From an uncultured Rikenellaceae bacterium (GTDB lineage Bacteria; Bacteroidota; Bacteroidia; Bacteroidales; Rikenellaceae), in NCBI GenBank assembly GCA_910588925.1, contig CAJURV010000005.1:1-54353 (forward strand): a DNA stretch of 54,353 nucleotides, read 5' to 3'. The notes beneath the pieces were generated by a model. It made no database searches, had not been told where the DNA came from, and worked only from the letters and a program-made list of their open reading frames with translations. Position 1 is the stretch's first letter, and every line of letters starts with the position of its first letter. A program made the position numbers and the translations under genes. Below are positions 26,891-35,397 of this stretch, piece by piece.

Positions 26891-28435
26891 ATGACTCAAG
26901 AGGAACTTTTCAAAAAGTTGGTGGCTCACTGCAAGGAGTACGGATTCATATTTCCGTCGAGCGAGATATACGACGGTCTTAGCGCCGTCTACGACTACGG
27001 ACAACTCGGGGTGGAGCTGAAGAACAATATAAAAAGATACTGGTGGGAAGCTATGGTGCGTCTTAACGACAACATAGTGGGCATAGACGCCGCCATATTC
27101 ATGCACCCTCGCGTATGGGAGGCTTCGGGCCACGTAGGCGCATTCAACGACCCGCTCATCGACAACAAGGATTCGAAAAAACGCTACCGTGCCGATGTTC
27201 TCATCGAAGATTGGATCGCCAAACAAGACGAAAAGATAGAGAAAGAGGTGGCTAAAGCCCGTAAACGTTTCGGCGACAGCTTCGACGAACCCCTGTTCCG
27301 TCAGACCAACGGACGGATAAAAGAGATACAGACCAAACGCGACAGCGCCAACGCCCGCATGGTGGAGGCCCTCACTGCAGGCGATCTGGCGGCGGTCAAA
27401 AGTCTTATAGAAGATCTCGAGATAGTATGTCCGGTATCTGGCACCAAAAACTGGACCGACGTACGCCAGTTCAACCTCATGTTCGAGACCAAGATAGGCT
27501 CGGTCAGCGACGGAGCCGGCACAATATATCTACGCCCGGAGACGGCGCAGGGCATATTCGTCAACTTCCTCAATGTACAGAAAAGCGGACGCATGAAGAT
27601 ACCTTTCGGCATAGCCCAGATAGGCAAGGCTTTCCGAAACGAGATAGTAGCCCGCCAGTTCATATTCAGAATGCGCGAGTTCGAACAGATGGAGATGCAG
27701 TTCTTCGTACGCCCGGGCGAGGAGATGAAATGGTTCGACCACTGGAAAAGCTATCGCATGCGCTGGCATCGCGCACTCGGTTTCGGCGAAGGGATGTACC
27801 GGTTCCACGATCATGAAAAACTGGCCCACTACGCCAACGCCGCCACCGACATAGAGTTCGACTTCCCGTTCGGCTTCAAAGAGGTCGAGGGCATACACTC
27901 GCGTACCGATTTCGACCTGAGCAACCACGCCAAATTTTCCGGCCGCAAGATACAGTACTTCGACCCGGAGACGGGCGAAAGCTACACTCCCTACGTCATA
28001 GAGACCTCCATAGGGGTAGACCGTATGGTATTGCAGGTGCTCTCTGCCGCGTACCTCGAAGAACAGCTCGACAACGACAGCCGCGTGGTATTGCGAATAC
28101 CGGCCCCGTTAGCCCCGGTCAAGGCGGCGGTGTTGCCCCTCGTCAAGAAAGACGGACTGCCCGAAATGGCTCAAGAGATAATAGACGATCTCAAATTCGA
28201 CTTCAACGTCTCTTACGACGAAAAGGACAGTATCGGCAAACGCTACCGCCGCAACGACGCCATAGGCACCCCGTTGTGCATCACAGTCGATCACCAGAGC
28301 CTCGAAGACCGCACCGTCACCATACGCCACCGCGACACTATGGAGCAACAACGCGTCGCCATAAACGAATTGCATGCCATAATCAAAAAGGAAACCGGCA
28401 TGAGAAGATTGTTCCGCGAAATAGTAAATAACTAA
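26891..28435 (+). CDS. glyS: Glycyl-tRNA synthetase (single-chain, class II)
   Basis: Charges tRNA-Gly with glycine in the cytosol. The 514-residue protein is of the homodimeric eukaryote/archaea-like type also found in Bacteroidota, not the alpha2beta2 GlyQ/GlyS type. It has the N-terminal FIFPSSEIYDGLSAVYDYG, HPRVWEASGHVGAFNDPL, class II motif 2 RNEIVARQFIFRMREFEQME, motif 3 region ETSIGVDRMVLQVL, and a C-terminal anticodon-binding domain (APVKAAVLPLVKKDG to the end). It is monocistronic, with its own promoter and a strong terminator. Confidence 0.97.
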   Translation: MTQEELFKKLVAHCKEYGFIFPSSEIYDGLSAVYDYGQLGVELKNNIKRYWWEAMVRLNDNIVGIDAAIFMHPRVWEASGHVGAFNDPLIDNKDSKKRYRADVLIEDWIAKQDEKIEKEVAKARKRFGDSFDEPLFRQTNGRIKEIQTKRDSANARMVEALTAGDLAAVKSLIEDLEIVCPVSGTKNWTDVRQFNLMFETKIGSVSDGAGTIYLRPETAQGIFVNFLNVQKSGRMKIPFGIAQIGKAFRNEIVARQFIFRMREFEQMEMQFFVRPGEEMKWFDHWKSYRMRWHRALGFGEGMYRFHDHEKLAHYANAATDIEFDFPFGFKEVEGIHSRTDFDLSNHAKFSGRKIQYFDPETGESYTPYVIETSIGVDRMVLQVLSAAYLEEQLDNDSRVVLRIPAPLAPVKAAVLPLVKKDGLPEMAQEIIDDLKFDFNVSYDEKDSIGKRYRRNDAIGTPLCITVDHQSLEDRTVTIRHRDTMEQQRVAINELHAIIKKETGMRRLFREIVNN

Positions 28436-28456
28436 ATAGCGCTTCGGCACATTTGT

Positions 28457-28495
28457 AAAAATATCCGCGACCATTAAGGTCGCGGATATTTTTAT
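28457..28495 (+). terminator. Intrinsic terminator after glyS
   Basis: Perfect 16-bp stem, AAAAATATCCGCGACC at 28457-28472 with its complement at 28478-28493 and a five-base loop ATTAA; T run on the 3' side. Symmetric, so it may work on both strands. Confidence 0.9.
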
Positions 28496-28610
28496 GTACG
28501 CATTGTTCGGCCGAGAACAGGGCGATGGCCACACAAAACGCACCTCGCAGTTGGCAGAAACTCCCATCCGAATTCCCGCTGTTTTATATATTTATACAGA
28601 AGTTCGAGAT

Positions 28611-29015
28611 AAGCCTGAAATTATATTTTCAATTAATCCCCTGTAACCACAGCTATACGAAACGCGGGCCGGAGCCTACGGGGAACCGCACTGAGCAGGG
28701 ACGTACAAGAAATGCGTATATTACTTTAAAGCGATAAATACTATAAAAGCCAATCGTAAAGCGGGCCTCCGTCAGGGGTGAGTTTCTACCCATCGCGAGG
28801 TGCGGGCCGCTCGCCTCCGCCTCCTGCGCTACGCTTCGGGTTCGCCAATCGGATAGTATTTGACATCACTCGATTCGCTCGAACTACTATTGGCCAAAAC
28901 AACCGAACTATTATTGCAGTTAGTTTATCGCTTTAAATCAATATATAATTTTCCCCATATCACGGTTTGCTCCGACCAGCACTTCGTATAACTGTGATTA
29001 CAGAAAAATTTCAGG
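28611..29015. repeat. Long imperfect inverted repeat (about 400 bp) without coding capacity
   Basis: The outer left arm (AAGCCTGAAAT at 28611, then CTGTAACCACAGCTATACGAA at about 28641) is matched in reverse complement by the right arm (TTCGTATAACTGTGATTACAG near 28983, then ATTTCAGGCTC near 29009). An inner pair follows: TTTAAAGCGATAAA near 28726 and TTTATCGCTTTAAA near 28924. The centre holds a GC-rich segment starting AATCGTAAAGCGG at 28752 that is repeated at 29951. No open frame of substance lies inside. It could be a decayed miniature mobile element or a structured RNA. Confidence 0.6.
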
Positions 29016-29047
29016 CTCACCCATAACCAGCATTCTTAATAAATAGC

Positions 29048-29081
29048 AAAAAAATGACGGATCGTATCTCTACGACCCGTC
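29048..29081 (-). terminator. Intrinsic terminator of the GNAT gene
   Basis: Minus strand stem GACGG(G)TCGTA / TACGA(T)CCGTC with one mismatch and a four-base loop, followed by seven T (A run at 29048-29054). Confidence 0.8.
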
Positions 29082-29100
29082 GTTCAACAATCAATCATCT

Positions 29101-29622
29101 CTATTTTTTATTTATCAACTGAAGCGTAAGTTCGTCTTTCCACTGTTCGCCTACTCTGATCCAGTCGCGACGAATACCGGCCTGTATAAAACCCCTACGG
29201 CTGAACAGTTCGTAAGAGGGGGTGTTGTCGGTGGGTATGTTGCAGTAGAGCTGGTGCAGACCCAATACGTCGAAAGCGTATTCCACGAGTTTGTCGAGTG
29301 CCTGTGCGGCGAAACCCTTACCGCGCATCTGTTCGTCGTAGATAAGTATGCCTACGCCCGCACGGCGGTTGAAAGGATCGAAATCGAAGAGGTCTATCGC
29401 ACCTACCGGAATATTGGTTTGAGAGTGAACGATCACAAAACGTTGTTGTTTGGTTTCGTATATGTCAAGATGCGATGTCTCGATATAACGTTTGAGGACA
29501 TATTTGGAATATGGAGCCGTAGTCTCGCTTACTCGCCATACTTCCGGATCGTTTTCCCAACGATAGAGAAATCCGATATCTTCAGGTTCCAATGCTCTCA
29601 AATGAATATCTTTTGCCTTCAT
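29101..29622 (-). CDS. GNAT-family N-acetyltransferase (RimJ/RimL-like)
   Basis: A 173-residue acetyl-CoA-dependent acetyltransferase of the RimL/SpeG-like group (PF13302 type). Features: IHLRALEPEDIGFLYRWEND at the start, VGAIDLFDFDPFNRRAGVGI (beta-4), the acetyl-CoA loop EQMRGKGFAAQAL at about 117-129, and NTPSYELFSRRGF near the end. Substrate unknown: amino acid, polyamine, ribosomal protein or antibiotic are all possible. It is a lone gene between two repeat-containing gaps, with its own promoter and terminator. Confidence 0.9.
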   Translation of the reverse strand: MKAKDIHLRALEPEDIGFLYRWENDPEVWRVSETTAPYSKYVLKRYIETSHLDIYETKQQRFVIVHSQTNIPVGAIDLFDFDPFNRRAGVGILIYDEQMRGKGFAAQALDKLVEYAFDVLGLHQLYCNIPTDNTPSYELFSRRGFIQAGIRRDWIRVGEQWKDELTLQLINKK

Positions 29623-29688
29623 ACTATTTTTTTATTTACGGTTAATAGAATACTGTTTTAAGTTAGAAAGTTTTTATTCTTACTCTTT

Positions 29689-29718
29689 CAAACATACTTC
29701 ACCAACAATAATGCCAAA
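29689..29718 (-). promoter_or_regulatory. Promoter of the GNAT gene
   Basis: Minus strand TTTG (29718-29715), 18-base spacer, TATGTTTG (29696-29689), fitting the Bacteroidota -33/-7 pattern, 67 bases upstream of the ATG. Confidence 0.55.
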
Positions 29719-29949
29719 AAACCGAAACGGATGAAAATATTTTTCATTTTTATTCGTTAGAGACATTTTTACAATACCCGCAAACACCTCAAATAACTAA
29801 TAACCATCTCTTTACAATAAAGAAAAAATTATAAAAAATATCATTACTGTGCGAAAAAAATTAATCACCTACACAATTATGGATAAATTATAGATAAACC
29901 CTCTATTTTAATATAGGACATAAACTATCATCGGACAGTAATGATAAAG
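29719..29949. other. AT-rich non-coding stretch
   Basis: No gene seen; strongly AT-rich. Together with the repeat hairpin after it, this fills the gap between the GNAT gene and the end of the sensor kinase gene. Confidence 0.5.
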
Positions 29950-29950
29950 A

Positions 29951-30002
29951 AATCGTAAAGCGGACCTCCGGTGGGGAATTTCTGCCCACCGGAGGCCCGC
30001 TT
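29951..30002 (-). repeat. GC-rich hairpin repeat, possible terminator of the kinase operon
   Basis: GCGG-A-CCTCCGGTGGG at 29960-29975 pairs with 29985-30000 (one A-C mismatch), and two more A-T pairs extend it outward. It begins with AATCGTAAAGCGG, also found at 28752-28764 inside the long inverted repeat, and the segment TTTCT.CCCA recurs in both. On the minus strand it sits 87 bases after the sensor kinase stop and is followed by a T-rich tail, so it may terminate that operon. Confidence 0.65.
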
Positions 30003-30088
30003 CCACTTATCGTTTGAAACAGACCGTACTACATAACTTTTACCGGACAGCGATAATTACGCCGGACGTGTAGCATTGCAAGAGCCAC

Positions 30089-33000
30089 CTACTCGGCGAA
30101 CGGCACGAACACGGTAAAGGTGGTACCCTCGCCGTAAACGGATGTAAACCGGATATCGCCGTTCATATTCTTCATTATCTGGCGCGATATGGTCAGACCT
30201 ATACCGCTACCTGTCTTCTTGGTCGTGAACGACGGCCTGAATATCATCTCCTTGTCCTCGTCCTTTATGCCGATACCGTTATCTTTGACATTCACCTCGT
30301 AACCGCCGTCCACCTTGTCGAAGGATACCTCCACCGTAGGATCGTCGACGCCTCCTACGGCATATATGGCGTTCACCATAATATTGACTATCACGCTGCG
30401 GAAGTTACCGGCATCGAGCATCACCCACGGGGTTTCGGGAGATACATTGTCGTGATATACCACCGTGACATCCGGATAGGTAAGATACAGATGCAGTATG
30501 TCGGCCATAAGGGGCGTCAGATCCACTCGCTCCAATGGCTTCATGTTCATCTTGGCGAAATTGGAAAACTCCGAAACGATACCCGACAACACATCTATCT
30601 GCGACACTATGGCCTTGAGCGAGTCGTCGATATCGGCTGCCCAATCGGCATCGCCTTTGGCCTTACGTCTTTGAAGCATCTGCACCTTGAGCTTGATGGG
30701 CGTAAGCGGATTCTTTATCTCGTGGGCTATCTGTTGTGCCAATATCTTCCAGGCCCCCTCCCGTTCGCGACGCGCCAACTCCTCGTAAGAGGCCTCCAGA
30801 TCGCTGACAGTGTTGTTGTATTGCTCTATCAACAGGTCGAGTTCGCTACCGTGTTTGTGTCGATAGCCGGTTATACGACGCCGGTAACGTATGTCGCGTA
30901 TGCTCTGACCGATAAGATTAAGCGGACGCATTATCTGTTTGTATAGGAATAGCGAAACGAGCAACCCCACCGTAAGCGCCAGCACGAATATGTTGAGGAT
31001 GTTGATGACCAGCGGCAACGAAGTAGGCTTGTTGTCCGAATCGAGAAAGACAATGTTGAGATATGAACGCGTGCCGTCGTCGTGCCTGAAAAGAGTGTAC
31101 AGCGACAGATAATCCGTCACACCGGCCTTCTCGTGCACCACTTTGGTTTTCATCCTCTCGCCGAGATTGAAAATGTCGGGATTTATCTTACGCGGAACGA
31201 TCTTGTTCTCCAATGCCAATGGCGACGATGCGGCGATAAGGTCGCCGTTACGGTCGAACACGTTTATGTTGGCATGAAACCTACGTTCTCCCTGTTCCGC
31301 CCACATGGCGAGCGCCTCGTAATCGGCGGAGTCGGGGGCCGACGAGAAGCTGTTACGGTAGTCGGAGTTGACGTAAAACGACGTATTGAACATCTTGGTG
31401 CTCAGATCGAGCCGCTGGTTATCGACGAAGAACTGCGACACCGCCCATAGAATGATACCTCCTGTAGCCACTATCACCCCCATGACGGTAACACGCACGC
31501 GCGAATATATACCGGCCTTGAAATAGCTGTTGAGAGGAACATACACGGAGAAACCGAGAAAGAACGTCTCTCCGGCCAACAGCATTATAAATATGTAAAC
31601 GAACAGGGTAAGTTTGTTCAGAAAGGTGACGTTCTGTCGCGAAACCACCGAAAAGGTGTTGCGGTTGTTACGATCGCGGTATATGAAGTGTTTGTAATGC
31701 GAACTTTCGTAGAACGGACTGACGTATCCCGACTCGTTCTCCACCATTGAACGGCCGTATATGTACTCGCCGTTATACTCCACTATGTGATTCTCCATAA
31801 CCTTTACGAACGAATATGCCGAGGCGCCTTTCACCAAAGGTGTGTCGCCGGTAAGCAAGAAGGAGTAGAGCGTGTTGTTGGCATACTGTTCGTCTACCGC
31901 CAGACGGGCCGCGGCATCCTGTTGCAATGCGTTGAGATGGTTGCGGTTGTTATGGAATATCATGGAGGTGAGCATTCCCGCCATTATCAACACATACCAC
32001 GAGAAATGGATGCGACGTCCGCTCAAGGCTCCAGCCAACTGGGTAACCGCAAGCGACACTATGAAAAAGATAGCGACGTTTTCGAGCCCGAAGAAATATT
32101 CGTGCCATACCTGCATCAGAGTTATGACTATCGCAGGACGGGCACACGAGTAGAATATCACCATCCTCTTATCGCACAACGCACGTGTGAGCGAGTAGAA
32201 CAGTATGTATATGGTGATCTGCGCCACCACCATAAGATATATGACGAAAGTCTGAAGATCGAACGAAAATATGTTTATGAGGTCTTTCCCGTAATAGTTG
32301 GCATAGATGAAACGCGATATGAGATACATCTGCCATATAAGGAACAACGACGACACCGGAAGCCACGCTATAGAGCTCAATATCTTCCACTTGCGCGCCA
32401 TAAGCCTCACCTGTCTCGATATACGCGCCTTGAGACGCGCCGCCATGCTCGCCACTATCAGCAACAGGAACGTATCGACGAATACGTTGCCTATGGTGAA
32501 ATAGTGGAACGACTCCGTGGCGAACAACTTGTTCATATCGGAATGGGGACTGAACCAAAACGACCCCGACGACGGAAACCCGGTATAAACCGCCAAGAAA
32601 CGCAAAGCCGCTATCGTCAAAGAGGCTATCAGTATCACTGCGATGGTATCGAAACGCCGCGACAACCTTATGGCAGTAAGCGTGATGCCGTAACAGAATA
32701 TAAAGAACCCCAACAGACCTATATATTCCATCAGCGTAAGGTTACGGTCTATCTTGCGCGGCTCTATCCCGAAAAGCAGCGAACCGTCGCTACTGTGTAT
32801 GTTGTAGCCTTTGGTGCTGTAAGGCACTATGGCGTAACGCCTTGTATCGAGAAGGTGGCTCTCCGTTGCGGAGGATACCATATTCTTACTCGGAGAATAG
32901 AACGATAGATTTATGAGCGATATGGCCTTACGATCGCCGGCCTGACGCATCATCGGCAAAAGCACCTTGTTTCCGAGGAAGACGAACTGACGTGTGGTGT

Positions 33001-33379
33001 CGGTAGCCAGAAGCTCCGCGGGAGTATCCATCGGCGATTTGCTCCAATACACCAGCGAATCGCGCTCGAAAAGGAATACGCCGCTGTTATAGGAACGCAA
33101 CCCTCTCACCAAGGAGCTGTCGCGCCATACGAACGAGGCGTCTTCGCATTCGGTAGTATCGAGCCATATATCGGATATGGTGTTGAACTCACGCTCCATT
33201 ACGGCCACCGCAGCCTCTATGCCGTTATGATAATCGGAGTAATAGAGCCTGCCGGACAATCTGCCGAAAAGTATGCAGGCGAACATCAGCGACACGCTCG
33301 TAACGAGCCACCACCGCTTCAGGAACGAATCGACATGCACCGCGTATCTACGGAATCCTATATGTGTAATCATCGGCAT
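30089..33379 (-). CDS. Large multi-span sensor histidine kinase
   Basis: A 1096-residue inner-membrane signal kinase. The N-terminal half has about ten membrane helices in clusters (first at about 25-45, a block at about 220-460, another near 595-660) alternating with extracytoplasmic segments. A last helix (VLALTVGLLVSLFLY) then leads into a HAMP linker (MRPLNLIGQSIRDIRYRR). The HisKA domain holds the phospho-accepting histidine in LAQQIAHEIKNPLTPIKLK. The HATPase domain has N, G1 and G2 boxes (IVNIMVNAIYAVGG; DNGIGIKDED; TTKKTGSGIGLTISRQI), as in NtrY-like kinases. No response regulator is adjacent, so the partner is unknown. It starts 13 bases after rlmH in the same operon. Two close ATGs (33379, 33373) are possible starts. 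Confidence 0.92.
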   Translation of the reverse strand: MPMITHIGFRRYAVHVDSFLKRWWLVTSVSLMFACILFGRLSGRLYYSDYHNGIEAAVAVMEREFNTISDIWLDTTECEDASFVWRDSSLVRGLRSYNSGVFLFERDSLVYWSKSPMDTPAELLATDTTRQFVFLGNKVLLPMMRQAGDRKAISLINLSFYSPSKNMVSSATESHLLDTRRYAIVPYSTKGYNIHSSDGSLLFGIEPRKIDRNLTLMEYIGLLGFFIFCYGITLTAIRLSRRFDTIAVILIASLTIAALRFLAVYTGFPSSGSFWFSPHSDMNKLFATESFHYFTIGNVFVDTFLLLIVASMAARLKARISRQVRLMARKWKILSSIAWLPVSSLFLIWQMYLISRFIYANYYGKDLINIFSFDLQTFVIYLMVVAQITIYILFYSLTRALCDKRMVIFYSCARPAIVITLMQVWHEYFFGLENVAIFFIVSLAVTQLAGALSGRRIHFSWYVLIMAGMLTSMIFHNNRNHLNALQQDAAARLAVDEQYANNTLYSFLLTGDTPLVKGASAYSFVKVMENHIVEYNGEYIYGRSMVENESGYVSPFYESSHYKHFIYRDRNNRNTFSVVSRQNVTFLNKLTLFVYIFIMLLAGETFFLGFSVYVPLNSYFKAGIYSRVRVTVMGVIVATGGIILWAVSQFFVDNQRLDLSTKMFNTSFYVNSDYRNSFSSAPDSADYEALAMWAEQGERRFHANINVFDRNGDLIAASSPLALENKIVPRKINPDIFNLGERMKTKVVHEKAGVTDYLSLYTLFRHDDGTRSYLNIVFLDSDNKPTSLPLVINILNIFVLALTVGLLVSLFLYKQIMRPLNLIGQSIRDIRYRRRITGYRHKHGSELDLLIEQYNNTVSDLEASYEELARREREGAWKILAQQIAHEIKNPLTPIKLKVQMLQRRKAKGDADWAADIDDSLKAIVSQIDVLSGIVSEFSNFAKMNMKPLERVDLTPLMADILHLYLTYPDVTVVYHDNVSPETPWVMLDAGNFRSVIVNIMVNAIYAVGGVDDPTVEVSFDKVDGGYEVNVKDNGIGIKDEDKEMIFRPSFTTKKTGSGIGLTISRQIMKNMNGDIRFTSVYGEGTTFTVFVPFAE

Positions 33380-33391
33380 AGGCGCAACTGT

Positions 33392-33865
33392 TTATCTGTG
33401 GTGATACGGCTCTTTGCGTATTATGGTGAAAGCGCGGTAGAGCTGTTCCACGAAGAGCAACCGTATCATCTGATGAGAAAATGTCATGCGCGAGATAGAC
33501 AACCTCTCGCCGGTAACAGCGCGCACCTTATCGGAAAAGCCGTAAGCTCCTCCGACCACGAAAGCCAGACGCCGCACGCTTCTGTTCATAGCCTCCTCCA
33601 ACCACGAAGCCAGCTCCTCGGAGCTACGTTCGGTTCCGTGCTCGTCGAGCAACACTATGCGGTCGTACGGCTCCAACACCGCCGCCAAAGCCTCGCCCTC
33701 GCGCCGGCGAAGCTCGGTCTCGGAGAGAGAGCCGCCGCCACGTATGTCGGGAACGGTCACCACCGAGAACCTTACATAACGCGTAAGCCGCCTGACATAC
33801 TCCTCCATGCCAGTCTCCACGAACGGAACATTGGTACGTCCCACCACTACCAGATCTATATTCAT
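33392..33865 (-). CDS. rlmH: 23S rRNA (pseudouridine1915-N3)-methyltransferase
   Basis: Methylates N3 of pseudouridine 1915 in 23S rRNA helix 69 using SAM. The 157-residue SPOUT-fold protein has the hallmark LLDEHGTERSSEELASWL and the knot region RLAFVVGGAYGFSDKVR, and ends with the family's YRAFTIIRKEPYHHR. Its start overlaps the end of the DHH gene by four bases (ATGA), and the sensor kinase follows, so all three are probably one transcript. Confidence 0.96.
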   Translation of the reverse strand: MNIDLVVVGRTNVPFVETGMEEYVRRLTRYVRFSVVTVPDIRGGGSLSETELRRREGEALAAVLEPYDRIVLLDEHGTERSSEELASWLEEAMNRSVRRLAFVVGGAYGFSDKVRAVTGERLSISRMTFSHQMIRLLFVEQLYRAFTIIRKEPYHHR

Positions 33866-34896
33866 ACCTGTCCGCGTCTTTTCTCGTCCTCCGTACGGAG
33901 CCCCTCTATAAACCGCGCCACTGTCTCGTCCATAGACACGAACGACTTGGCGCCGGCCGCATTACGGTGTCCCCCGCCCGTGAAATAGGTACGGGCGAAA
34001 GCGTTCACGTCCAACCCCTCGGCCCCGCGAGAGCGCAACGATATCTTTATGCCCTCGCCCGTCTCCATAAACAGAGCCGAGGTATCAATGCCCTCTATCT
34101 GCATGGGCATATTGACCAACCCTTCGGTATCGCCGCTCTTATGTCCGAACCGGTTAAGCTCGCCGATAGAGAGCGTTATATAGGCGGCCCTGCGACCGTG
34201 CAACACCACCATCTTCTCGCTGAGGGCGTACCCCACGAGCCTCATGCGCCCCTCGGACTGACTGTTGAACACCGCCATATCGACGGCTACTATATCTGCG
34301 CCGCGCTCCACCAAAACGGCCACGGCCCGGAACAGATCCGGCGTAAGCGCTCCGTAACTGAACTTGCCTGTATCGGTAGCCATGCCGAGATAGACGGCCG
34401 AGGCCATACGCGGCGTTATAGCCTCCTCTCCGGCGATGTCGGTTATGAGTTTATAGACCAGATAGCATGTGGAAGAGGCCGAAGTATCGCTTATGACCGC
34501 ATTGAAATCGGCGAGCGAAGGCTCGAGATGGTGATCGATGAGAACACGGGGACACCCGCACCCCATAACCACCTCCGACAAGGCACCTATTCGCGAAGAT
34601 ATGTCGTTGAAATCCATACACACGACCAGATCGCAAGTGCGTGCCCGTTCGCGCACATAGGCCTCCGACGACACGAACTCGTATATCTTCACCTTGCCCT
34701 TGACATTACGTAAAGGACGAGGCAACTCGTTGGGAACTACACGCAAGACCTTCTTCCCCATATCCTCGAGAAAACATCCCATGGCGATTAGCGACCCCAC
34801 CGAATCGCCGTCGGGATTGGTATGCCCCACCAGCATTATATCCGACGAAGCGGATATGAGAGAGGCGATCTTTTCCGTATCGGAATATTCAGCCAT
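33862..34896 (-). CDS. DHH/DHHA1 phosphoesterase (NrnA-like)
   Basis: A 344-residue cytosolic phosphoesterase resembling NrnA, which degrades short oligoribonucleotides and 3'-phosphoadenosine 5'-phosphate. The metal-binding motifs are HTNPDGDSVGS (about 25-35), CMDFND, and VLIDHHLEPS carrying the DHH motif. A central RMASAVYLGMATDTGKFSYG is followed by the C-terminal DHHA1 substrate-binding GGGHRNAAGAK. It is first in an operon with rlmH and the kinase. Whether the main substrate is nanoRNA, pAp or pApA cannot be told from sequence. Confidence 0.92.
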   Translation of the reverse strand: MAEYSDTEKIASLISASSDIMLVGHTNPDGDSVGSLIAMGCFLEDMGKKVLRVVPNELPRPLRNVKGKVKIYEFVSSEAYVRERARTCDLVVCMDFNDISSRIGALSEVVMGCGCPRVLIDHHLEPSLADFNAVISDTSASSTCYLVYKLITDIAGEEAITPRMASAVYLGMATDTGKFSYGALTPDLFRAVAVLVERGADIVAVDMAVFNSQSEGRMRLVGYALSEKMVVLHGRRAAYITLSIGELNRFGHKSGDTEGLVNMPMQIEGIDTSALFMETGEGIKISLRSRGAEGLDVNAFARTYFTGGGHRNAAGAKSFVSMDETVARFIEGLRTEDEKRRGQV

Positions 34897-34947
34897 ATAT
34901 TGTTACATTTAAAAAATAATAGTTATATTCGCAACATAACTTACAGT

Positions 34948-35187
34948 ATGAACACTATATATAGGATATACGGTTTCTACCGCGACGGCTTCAGAGACAT
35001 GACCGTCGGCAAAACACTGTGGCTGGTTATCCTTATAAAACTGTTCATCATGTTCGCTATACTCAAACTTTTCTTCTTCCCCTCCGTCATGTCGCGGTTC
35101 GACACACCCGAACAAAAAAGCGGTTATATGCTCGAACAGCTCGGCGAAAGATGGACCGAAGCGGAAATTACCCACCGACAAAGATAA
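34948..35187 (+). CDS. DUF4492 small membrane protein
   Basis: A 79-residue protein with one central membrane helix (LWLVILIKLFIMFAILKLFFF). The N-terminus MNTIYRIYGFYRDGFRDMTV and the following GKTLW are diagnostic of DUF4492, a family nearly always found just before cydA in Bacteroidota. A role in assembly or as an accessory subunit of cytochrome bd is inferred from this linkage, not demonstrated. The ATG at 34948 is chosen because the family begins there; the open frame reaches 42 codons upstream into the divergent gene. A near-consensus -7 box (TATATTCG) is at 34924-34931. Confidence 0.88.
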   Translation: MNTIYRIYGFYRDGFRDMTVGKTLWLVILIKLFIMFAILKLFFFPSVMSRFDTPEQKSGYMLEQLGERWTEAEITHRQR

Positions 35188-35318
35188 ACCGGCCTATGGC
35201 AACGATAAATTCGTTTAAGCATTGCAGGGACGAAATTTCCGGAAGCAATGACGGATATGTCGCATTACATGGATGCCGTATCGTTTATCTTATGCAAAGA
35301 TACGAATAAGCCGAATAC

Positions 35319-35340
35319 AAAAGCAAACAAGTTTGCTTTT
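35319..35340. promoter_or_regulatory. Perfect 10-bp palindrome upstream of cydA
   Basis: AAAAGCAAAC and GTTTGCTTTT are separated by two A, 58 bases before the cydA start. It could be a terminator or attenuator between the DUF4492 gene and cydA, or a protein-binding site. Its position in the leader of an oxygen-related operon makes regulation plausible. Confidence 0.5.
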
Positions 35341-35397
35341 ATTGAGACGGAGTATCTAAGACGAAGTCAAAGATAATTAAATAATTAAAAATAGGAC

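Noticed and set aside
35295..35375. Two minus-strand TATCTTTG words upstream of cydA that could be antisense promoters.
   Set aside because: The word is short and AT-rich, and no minus-strand gene follows within reach; not supported beyond chance.
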